Positions 1-9,800 of a stretch of DNA of 43,500 nucleotides are shown in pieces. The stretch is from Glandiceps talaboti (taxonomy: Eukaryota > Hemichordata > Enteropneusta > Spengelidae). Each line of letters begins with the position of its first letter. Positions within the stretch are counted from its first letter, which is position 1. Below the pieces are notes generated by a model. The model searched no databases. It was not told the DNA's origin and worked only from the letters and a program-made list of their open reading frames with translations. Made by a program: the position numbers and the translations under genes. The stretch lies in NCBI RefSeq assembly GCF_964340395.1, contig NC_135551.1, positions 4,251,963-4,295,462 of the forward strand, in the 5' to 3' direction.

Positions 1-600
1 CAATGAGGTGAAAATCTTTCATTAAGTCAGTACTCCTAAAGTATTTAATCAGATATATACCAGTATGATGTTTTAGAAATATGATATGAACTGCAATAAA
101 GGGACAACTGTATGAATCAATTTCACATATAAGTTCAATAAATGCCCTTTGTTCATTATTAAAGGGGAACTGAAAGGGGTCGGGTATCAGTATGATTGCC
201 AACTTCACACTTCTAACCAAATTTTTAAAAACTTTCACACCTTCAATGATTTTGATAATTTGATTAGAATTTACTTCTGATGTGATGTACAGTGCAGTGG
301 GCTTCTGGTTGTTGCACTTTTTAATGTTTGATAAGGGGAGGGGAAGGAGTTTTTGGCCAAAATGAACAAAGTTCAGTTATTTGAGAGTACATTTATTGAA
401 ACATTGTGAGATCATCCCTAAGGTTGGGCCATTGTACCTGACAACTTCAGTCCACAAAACTTCATTGTGTACTCATCTACCTCTATCATGCTGTCTTGAC
501 ACTGATTTACTTCACATTATGTCTTGATGCGAAATGGGTACATGATTTTTGTACACTGCTGTTAGCCAAACACATGTTTTCATACAGTTACTTTTTGTAC
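1..600. other. Non-coding stretch at left edge
   Basis: No convincing exon on either strand. It would be the natural place for the missing 3' exons of the ARM-NHR gene, so I looked on the minus strand for the rest of an NHR domain and found nothing recognisable. A 20-bp sequence ending GCTGTTAGC occurs at about 548-568 and again at 593-613, bordering the segment described next. Confidence 0.5.
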
Positions 601-928
601 ACTGCTGTTAGCAGCGTGCGAAATTAACGCCGGTCCTTCGGCCCGAGACCAACAGATTTCCGTTCGGACCGACAGTTTTTCAGAATTACAACAACGTATC
701 GGTCCTTATGACCGACTGAAATTTGGAGTAAATAATAACATTTATTCAAAGATATATCCAATTTCACCTACATGAATCTGATCTTGTGTTACCTATTTTA
801 CTCTAGCTCGACATCATCTCGTTCAAGTCAAGCGACACAGAGCTAGCTCGCTACGTGTTGTTGATATGTCTACATATGACGTAGCATACAGCATTTACTT
901 AGACATTCAGACCCATTTTACGCATTCA

Positions 929-949
929 GCGCATGCGTCTTTTCCCGCC
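929..949 (+). promoter_or_regulatory. NRF1-like and E2F-like site cluster
   Basis: GCGCATGCG (929-937) resembles the palindromic NRF1 core and is followed three bases later by TTTTCCCGCC (940-949), a good E2F consensus. Such pairs are typical of TATA-less promoters of constitutive genes. Short open frames follow on the plus strand from 1039. Binding is inferred from motif similarity only. Confidence 0.3.
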
Positions 950-1038
950 ATGATATATTAATTGTTGTAAAGTTTACTGTTCTAAGTGTATGAAACTTTT
1001 AACGTGTTTGAGACAGTTCCACGTTGTATTTATGAAGT

Positions 1039-1140
1039 ATGTGGCGATATTTAGAAGGCAGCAATGAACTTCCGAAGAAGAAGACGAATTTAAACAGAAA
1101 CTGTTTTTTAAAGGCTGGTATTAAAGCCGGTAAATGTTAG
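1039..1140 (+). other. Candidate short first coding exon, basic peptide
   Basis: An ATG at 1039 opens 33 codons to a TAG at 1138. The peptide begins MWRYLEGSNELPKKKTNLNR, has a KKK cluster that could act as a nuclear localisation signal, and has a possible splice donor (GCCG|GTAAAT) at about 1130. It lies about 90 bp downstream of the NRF1/E2F-like cluster. I do not recognise the family. It could equally be a chance frame in repeat DNA. Confidence 0.2.
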
Positions 1141-1793
1141 CGGGTTTCCCGATCAATTTACCGGAGTTCCCCATGTATGTGGCCATGATCAAAACAAACT
1201 GACGGAAAACATATAAACTACTATGAAAATGGCGTTTTAACTGATAAAGAAGGCAGGTACACTTCGTAAAATATCTTCAGTACGATTATAGTTTTTTTTT
1301 TTTGTAAAACAGTAAAAAAATGCGTAGTCTGATTGCTTTCAATTTGATTCATATGATAATGTATGTCCTGTCATGTTGTAATCAACGTATAAACTTAGAA
1401 ATGTTGCATTTTTGTTGCCATTGTTGTATCTGGAAAATTACTGCATCGTGCCAAACACGGGTACATATAGTGGATGACACATTACAGTACAGTTACCATA
1501 TCACGCTCCCACGTCAAAAAAAACTTGCATTGTAAGACATGTTTAGCCATAGTTCTCTTCATCATGGTCAGATTTCTTACACAAACACGAGTCGAGTCAG
1601 AGACGATAATCAATACACCACGGTAGGGTATACGGGTAGGGCTTTATGGGGGGGGGGGGGGGCCTTCAGTACATATTTGAAGGAAGACGAAACCGCTCCA
1701 TGTCACTTTTGTGGATGGAAATTAAAATAAAGTGAATACACAGTTTTCAAAAGGGATAGTTATGCGACAAAACTTTTATTTCTGCCATGATGA

Positions 1794-2075
1794 ATTTGTG
1801 GGTCTACGTTCGCTAAGAGTTGGAAAGCTACATCAGCTGTTGCCACAGACGATGAATCTGACTTTGGATTATGTGATTCAGAATTTAGTGAATCGTACAG
1901 AGAGGAAGGAGAGGACTGTGATCTCTTAGAGATTGCAGATAATGTATATTTAATGATTCATTCACCCATATTATCTACAATCTATGGATCTGTATTTCTA
2001 TGGTGTAATGAATACATTCAGTCTCAGACCACTTTAGTCTATATGAACAGATTATGCGAGAATGAATATTCATAG
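1794..2075 (+). other. Acidic open frame, possible exon
   Basis: This frame is open for 93 codons without a near-start ATG, as an internal exon would be. Residues about 16-45 are strongly acidic and Ser-rich (core DDESDFGLCDSEFSESYREE), an unusual composition for random AT-rich DNA. An AG acceptor-like site at about 1815-1817 precedes AGTTGG. Acidic N-terminal stretches of this kind occur in several transposase and nuclear-protein families, but no domain is recognisable. It may belong with the basic ORF at 1039 as a broken gene. Confidence 0.25.
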
Positions 2076-2466
2076 TCTCTGGGTTCATAGTTACAAATGA
2101 AAATCTCTACTCATAGAGTCAAATATTTCTTGGTAGTGAATCAAAATTTACTTCCAAGTTATTTGTTGACTCTGTGAGTGGAAATTTTATAAAATAATAG
2201 TGGATAGTGAACAATTCGTTTTACCCTCTTTTACTTTAGTATATCTAAAGATATGTTGTATCATATTGAAGTTCAAAATCATTTAATCTGTAAATGGAGG
2301 GTATATAAATATAGGTCGTGAACGTGAACTGCATTGAGTATGGACCAGCAGTTTTCCTTAAGGACCAGCAGTATTTGCTACATGTCGGTCCTTATGACCA
2401 GTAGTCATTTTCCCTTAAGTTCACACACTGGCTGTTAGCCAAACACACATTCTCATACAGTTACTT

Positions 2467-2960
2467 CAGGGTCGAATTCCAACATGCCTTGGAGATCAAT
2501 TTTCCAAAAAATCAGAGATGTTAAAATTTCTCTAAACATAATTGTGAAATTTTGTTGTTGGCCCTTTTGAAGTAATACAAAGAATTTAGAGTTTAATTTC
2601 TTATTTACAATCAACAATCTTTTATTTACACATAGAGTGGAGTTTTTGTGAAACTATAGTAGATTCTAAAATGGCTTAATTTCAATATCCTTTTCACATC
2701 TTTTTCAGAAATCTGTCAAGTATAACCTCTTGACTTTCTTTATCATGTTTAACTGAGAATGAGTTAAAGTTCTCTTGAACAATTAAAAGTTTAAGATTTT
2801 TGTTTTTGAAGTGCACACTGTGTTAATTGTGGTCAAGACTAACCTTAGCAACCAGAATCCTGTACACTTTCCAAGTATACCATCTCCAATATTGACAGTG
2901 TTATCTGGAATCTGGGAATGTGTACTCACCCCTATTAAGAGAAATGAAGAACTTATTTAT
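2467..2960. other. Non-coding stretch
   Basis: AT-rich sequence with frequent stops in all frames. I see no exon, repeat unit or RNA gene here. Confidence 0.5.
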
Positions 2961-3147
2961 TAATGGCATATTGGGGAAAATGTCATGCAGCTGTATCTTT
3001 TCTACTTTATTTTTGCTATTTTTTCATAATTTTCTCATTGAGAAATAAATCCATCCATCTATCCATCCATGCACACACAGGCATACACATGCATGCCTAT
3101 GCACATATGCTTGTACACACACATGCACACATACATGCATACATACC

Positions 3148-3246
3148 GGGGTACATACATACATACATACATACATACATACATACATACATACATACAT
3201 ACATACATACATACATACATACACACATACACACATACACACATAC
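3148..3246. repeat. (CATA)n microsatellite
   Basis: About 20 uninterrupted copies of the tetranucleotide CATA, decaying into CACATA at the right end. Long His/Thr/Tyr or Val/Cys/Met frames across it on both strands are products of the repeat. Confidence 0.97.
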
Positions 3247-3488
3247 ATAAAGAAATGCATATGGAACTTGTAAGTCAGTCCGTATAAATAGATGTAAAAT
3301 CCGACATTTCGAATAAATATTCTTTTCCAAGGTATTATCGGCAAGATACAGACATGTTAGGTAAACACCTGAACATATCTGAATGTAATGGAACAGAACG
3401 ACAACTGCGCTTGATAAACAGTTATAGTGTGAAAAGTTCTAATATTCGCACGCACCAAATAGAACCCAATAGAACACACCTGAAATTT

Positions 3489-3533
3489 ACACACACACAC
3501 ACACGCACGCACGCATGCACACACGCACGCATG

Positions 3534-3571
<38 letters not shown>

Positions 3572-3613
3572 CACACACATTTGTACACACGCACACACAC
3601 ACACACACACACA
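3489..3613. repeat. (CA)n / (CACG)n microsatellite
   Basis: Compound dinucleotide tract, CA with CACG and CATG interruptions. It lies in the intron just downstream (on the minus strand) of the last visible ARM-NHR exon, about 37 bp from its splice donor. Confidence 0.97.
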
Positions 3614-3649
3614 ATGTGTTTGTTGTTTGAATGTACATGTACAACTTAC

Positions 3650-3869
3650 CAATCTCTGAAGAGGCAGGGAAGTTTTTGTCCATAAGCTGATCAACTTGAA
3701 TCTCAAATAAGATACCAGTTTCTAATTGTCTGTTGGTACTAACAACAACAGGTTTATGTACCTCTCCTGTTGTGTTCAAGTTTTGCACTGTTCTTCCCTT
3801 GTTTATAATTTTCATAACCTCAGATGACTGGGCTGGCTGAAAAAAGTATCCTTTGTCATCAGCTGGTGG
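3650..3869 (-). CDS. ARM-NHR gene, coding exon 8: start of NHR domain
   Basis: Acceptor TTTCATTCACAG at 3870-3872 opens [10 protein letters not shown]; the donor ATTG|GTAAG at 3649 cuts codon 433 after its first base. The pattern Y-F-F...N-K-G-R-T-V...V-V-V-S-T-N-R-x-L-x-x-G-x-L-F-E-I-x-V-D-x-L-x-x-K fits the first half of an NHR: the hydrophobic strand, the 'rPL..GelFEv.id' signature, then the ...EIG expected before Val-Thr. The remaining half (usual length about 150 residues) is missing. I found no matching exon in 1-3649, so it is probably off the left edge. Confidence 0.8.
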
Positions 3870-6800
3870 CTGTGAATGAAATACCACATATACTATTTCA
3901 CTGAAAAGGTCACAAAGATTGTAACAGTTATTACACCATGCACAAACCAAATTATACATGTTTGATTTTATACACTGGTCATGCTATGTCAAGCTAATGC
4001 GTGTCTACATTAATGGTTCTGTGCTACTAGTCAAATGGGATTCCGAATTGAATTGTCTTCCCCATTTTCTAAAATCAAGCCTGCATCAGTATAACTCTTT
4101 TATTCTCCAAGGTTTTCCTTCATTTCGCCAGAAATTACTGATGACACATGTGTTTGTCACGGCTTGTCTTTGCCCCCCCCCCCTCCCCCCTCCCCAAAAC
4201 ATGTTATCCAGTACCCCGTAGAGTTAAATTTACATAACCATATGTGAAGTACACTTAACATTTTGCCTCATGTCACATAAAATGTGTGTATATTTACATA
4301 CTAATTCATTTGAATAATAACAGTCAAACTAGTTGTCATGGTAGAAAGGACTGCACACTATGATCCACCAGGCTATTGGGTACCTCCATTATTATAAGCT
4401 TTGACAATGTAATCATGCCAAGATGCTGATACGAAGCGTAGGAAGGTACGACCAGCTAATGATGTATCTCAACAGCACTGTAAATAATAGGCTACTATCC
4501 TATTGAAAGGTCTATCAATATTGTTGTACTACATACCTCTTCTGGATCATTTTGTTCTGACTTGGTGCTTGTTGAACAATTTTCCTCCAACTTATCTGGT
4601 GAAGCTACTTCAGGTTTATCTTGTTGCACCCCTGGTGTCAAATTTCGAGCTTCATGCATCTGAAGAAGTGACATCTCTAATGATTACATTGTATCAACAT
4701 TAACATTATGCACTGAGAATATTTCAAATAAGGTTTTGTGTGTGTAACAATTAATACAAAAGAACTTACAACACTTGATTTCATAATCCAGTCTATCAAA
4801 TTTAAAGTCACATACCTCAAGCAAATTTGCAAATTTTTCCCTCCTCTCATTGTAATACTTTTCACAGACACCAAACAGGAATTTGACAGCTCCAGCCATT
4901 CCCATAGCATCACAGAACAGAAGACTAGCATCCGAGTAATAGGCAATGAGATTCAACACATGAAAGAATGTTGTGAAAATATTGCCATCTTCATAGAGTG
5001 ATTTTATATCCTTTGACAAATCTACAGCAATCTTCATCAATAACCCTGTTTTAATACAGAAATATAAAATTCAGGACATGATTTTATTTTTCTTGAAATG
5101 TTTCATACAAAAGATTACAAGCATATGCTATTTGCATACATTATAGTAAGGTTTCAGGAAATTATATGCATATTAATTAACTTAATTTGCATATTTAAGC
5201 TAATGATAGTTATTTTTAGGAGCAGCTCTTTAAGAGGGCTTGCCTATAATCACTGGCTACAAAAGTTATCTTTGTTTGGTCAGCATATATGCATAATAAT
5301 TTGATTAATTGAAATTTTAAAAAGGATGTTTTCAGGGGTAGGTAACAAATATTAGTTATTAAGAGCCTGATTGATATGGTAATGAGTAGAAAACTACAAA
5401 ATGTATAAGTTGTGAGGAAAATTCTACATAGCACCCGGTATGAGGAGGTTAGTTGCAGATAAAATCTACATAGCTATGAACACAAGTCCTGATTTTCCAA
5501 GCATCCACTGAGTATTCAACATGGCAGCAAGTTTGAGTGAGACTTGCCAAGGTAAGAATTAATTGATTTCTGCTTCCAAAAATCTATTCATATAGCATGC
5601 GTTCCGGGAAGAATGAGTTGATGGACCAATAAGAAAATATCATTAAACAAGCCAATACAAGTGTGGCATACCTGGGGTATTTTTGCATGTGTGTCTGTGG
5701 TGTTCCCTGCAATTGTACTTCCACAAACATAGCAAGTGAATGGGCACTGTAAGCACATTGTACAAACACCCTGAGTATCCACACTGGAACTCATGTGACG
5801 TGAAGGTAGCTTTTTAATACATATTTTTATCTGAAATGGCAAATTTCTGTAAAAATCATACTGTGCGATCACGTAATGTAATGTGCAAGAAACTATGGCA
5901 TCCTCATTTGCAAACCATTTGCATATAGGTTTGACAATATTTTTGGTAATTGCAAATAATTATGCAAACACTCGAACCAGTTCAAGTAATCGCGGGTACA
6001 AAATAATGAACTATACCTGCTATATCATTTCCTACAAGTTGTTCAGCTACAACTTCCCTTTCTTCTCGAGTTAAATCTTTGCATGCTCCATCATAGATAG
6101 CAGTAATTACTTCAGAACATTCATCATTACTGTAATCTTCAGTTTGTTCAAGGACACATAACATGTTTCTGGTGAACTCTATTGCTGCCGTAGTTTGGTC
6201 TGTTTCTTGGACTGTAAATCAAAATCGTTTTATAATTTAAATCTTCTCACAACTATAAAAAAAATTCTCAAACACAATTTTCAGAAAAAAAAATTTGAGG
6301 GGAAGGGTAATTTATATCAGTGGAGTTGTGATGGCTGTACGGTTAGAAGCATTTACTTCTAATTGAGACTTGATTAATTTTCATTACCTAAAACTGAATA
6401 TTACCACCTCTGTATCTTGTAAAAATTAATATGAAAGAATGTCATTACGCGGGAGAGCAAGTGTGGCATACTCAGGATATTCACACAAGTACTTGCAGTG
6501 TGCTCTGTACTTTCACAAACATAGTGAGTAAAGGAACAGCAGAAAACACTACTAAAAAATAATAATTTGATTTCTTGGGCAATATCATGACTTCCACTCA
6601 ATGCCCTAGCCTATACATGCATTTACTTGACATGAATTAGTCTATCTTCTTGTTCTATTTTGACACTCTATAGCATGCATGCTGTTACAGCTACTGAGAA
6701 TTGCTACTTTCATCCATGCCTTTCTCATTTGTCACAATTTATTTGAACAATTTAGTAACGGCAAAAGTTTCAGCTTTTCATTTCATTTCTGAGGTGTGCA

Positions 6801-9800
6801 TACATGTACTACATTAAAAGTATCATAATAATACAGAATACCTTTACCACAAATAGCTGTGTCTGGTGAAGTACTGAAAACATCTTGTAATATATCCTTG
6901 GGATCAAATCCAATATTCATCAAGGCTATTTCTGATAATTTTTTCTCCTTCTCACTCCCTGTGAGTAACACTGTCTGAATGTTTTCCAAAGAACTCTCTT
7001 TGATCTGAAAATAATCAAATGAATACAATTAATGAAGATATGAAATATTCATAACTTGTAAGGTAGAATGTATGTCGTTATATGTATCATGTTGGTAAAG
7101 TTAAAGTATAGGATACTATAGTATATATGTATGTATATCTAAATCTGATTAAAATCTGATGTAGTGAACTTTCTTGTAATTTCTTTATTTACCTCCTACT
7201 TTTAGTGTCGTTTGTTCTTTTTTTTATTCTGTGATTGACTTGTAACTTAGATCAGACACAATACCATAAAAGTCCTTGTACAAATCTCAATTGTTGACTG
7301 GATTTACTCAACACTGAGAATGTGTCTTACACCAAAACTTACGGGTAGGTACAGTACTACCTCAGAACGCTGTGTTTGAAAAGAACTCAAGCACAGAACG
7401 CAGACAACGATGTTGTTATTTTTTGGGGGTTCTCTTTGTTTCAATTTCAATCCTTGAATGTTATATTGTAGGACGGATTATGATTGGCTACTCATAATTA
7501 TGAGATTTCTATGAGAACTCCTATGGTATTGTTTCCAAACCACTGTCAAATGAAACAAGGAAGATTCAAATACAAAACTATTTATTTGTGTTCACAGTGA
7601 GATAAAATCATGTAACATGCATGAGTGCTACCAGTGCCTGTATTTTGTTTGGTATAATTCGTACCAAAAAAAGTGTGAGATAAAAAATACATTTAGATGC
7701 ATAATTGAAACTCTATAGTCACTCTGGTTTGGCAGTACCTTTGCTTTGTTGACTGGATTTACTGCCAACTTTCCAAGTCCCTCTACAAGTTCATGAATGG
7801 AGAATTCATTTGATTTGCCATTCATTTGTTCATCAAGTTTTACAATCAGAATATCAAGAACACCTGAAATAAAATATATATAGAAACCTTTACTGAAGGA
7901 GCCTTAATGAGTTAAGGCAAATGTTATCAGTAAGCCAAGGCTTCATAGTTACATTTACATGTACATGTGTATGTGTACATTGTATATATGCTAGGGAATG
8001 CAGAAAAATCATTTTTCACCAATGCTGTACAGCATGACCTGTCTAAAATAGAGTGATAAAATTGGCATATCAGGCTTAGAATATAGGGTTGTTGTACACT
8101 AAGGAAAGGCATTCTAGAAATCAAAGTGAGGAGATTTGTTTTGTTCTCAAAGTTGATCTGAGCATTGTGTGGCCATGGTTTGAAGACAAGTAATAGTCAA
8201 AGCTTACATGCTTTGATAAAGTCTAAGGAATTGTACACAGTATTTTTCTGACTGCAGTTGCCATTTCTTGAATTGACTATTAAAAGTGCAATTATGAACA
8301 GAAAGCCCCATCACACATTAAAAAAAAAATTTCAACTAACCAACCAACCAACCAACCAACCAACCAACCACATCATTTTTAGGGTGTTATGATAAGAATC
8401 AAATACAACCAGCTAAAATACACCGGTACCGGTGCATTTGCTTGCTTGTGGTACAACAAAGTATAAACATTACAGGAGCTATGACCTCATAACTCTATTC
8501 ACTCATAGCATACTACATCATGGTAAAACAATCAAGTACAACTGTTAATGTTACATTGTAACATCAGCAGATAAAAACAAACTGATAAATGTGTCACCTG
8601 AACCTAAATCAGTGGCACCCACTCTTGTTTTTGTATCAGATGTATTGTTGTTTTTTAACTAATTTAGTCATCATGTGAAGTCTTTCCTTTCATGCAGTTA
8701 ATTCAAGCAAACGCACCAGTGTTTTTTTCATGAGTTGTAATAATGGCTATACCCTCACCTTCTGTATCTTCTATCAAACCAGTTTGTGTGTCCGGATCAA
8801 TAATGTAGCTTAGAATTAAAAGAGAGGACATCCGTCTTTCTTTTGAGGGTGAACCTTTGTAGACATCAAGCCATTTCAAGGCATTCACTTCAGGATCTTT
8901 AAAATACCCACTAGTCTCTGGTGACTTACACAGATTTTGTAGGAGAGTAAGGGATGCATTTAATGTTAACTGTTTCCTCTGTAACCAAGAAATAAACATT
9001 AATTAAATATATAAATGATAACATGATGATGGTCACATGGCAATGGTCACATGATATGAAACCAGGGAATGACGACGTGAATGAAATGGAACTTAATCAT
9101 GTGTACATGCAGTAGACGGCTACTAATATTGAATTGTTCATGAAAGCTGCAACATGATTGGTCAAGATATGCACTCGTAGCCAACTTGGCGTGACCTTCA
9201 GACATTAATAAGCATATCCTAATATGGCAAGATCACCAACTGATATGTATCATGAGATACACTTGATAGTATACTTGAAATGTACTTGACATTGAAAAAG
9301 TAAACTTTTAGTATAGAATGAGTATACATGTACTTTAAGTATATATTTTACTGTTTCATTTTGGTAAGGGTCTGAACCAGAGTACATACTACATACAACT
9401 CATATCTGGCATGTTTTCTGGAAGTAAACAGTAACTACACCTACTTTATAAGATTACTAATTGATTCCTTACCAGGGTCCAAACATGGCTCTCTTACATG
9501 CAGAATTAGTCTAGTTCTAAATTGGTACAGTATATTATGTATTAAAAACTTCATTACACTTTTCCAATTTAGTCAAGACCATTACGAAAGGTGTTAAATT
9601 GCGGTGCTCCCCTGTAGTGAGGGAAGTGCACAGGGAACATGTCAGTAGTAATCCATCACAAACTGACAGGTTGTTGTCATTGCTCATTAATATTCATTTC
9701 ATACATCTGTATCAGCTGTTTCTAGGACTACACTGATATACAAATGTCCAACCAGGACTCCACCTCCAGTCTGTTTCAACTAAAATCAGATGGGGACATG

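Larger units (their letters stand above)
614..2433. mobile_element. Possible insertion bounded by duplicated flanks
   Basis: The block starting GCTGTTAGCCAAACACA and running to CATACAGTTACTT is seen at about 561-597 and again, slightly diverged, at about 2434-2466. Between the copies lies sequence of different character. Its left end is richer in CpG and carries CGGTCCTTATGACC at about 694-707; the same motif recurs near the right end at about 2384-2397. The layout suggests an insertion or a duplication spanning about 1.8 kb. No terminal inverted repeat or transposase was recognised. It could also be a retained fragment of a multicopy gene. Confidence 0.35.

Noticed and set aside
422-506. Minus-strand frame ending ...CGLKLSGTMAQP-stop, considered as the last ARM-NHR exon
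   Set aside because: No resemblance to the second half of an NHR domain and a poor acceptor.
2963-3659. His/Thr-rich and Cys/Val-rich ORFs on both strands
   Set aside because: Translations of (CATA)n and (CA)n microsatellites. Only the part of the minus frame above 3650 is a real exon.
4738-5001. 87-codon plus-strand ORF
   Set aside because: Antisense shadow of coding exon 6 of gene 1.
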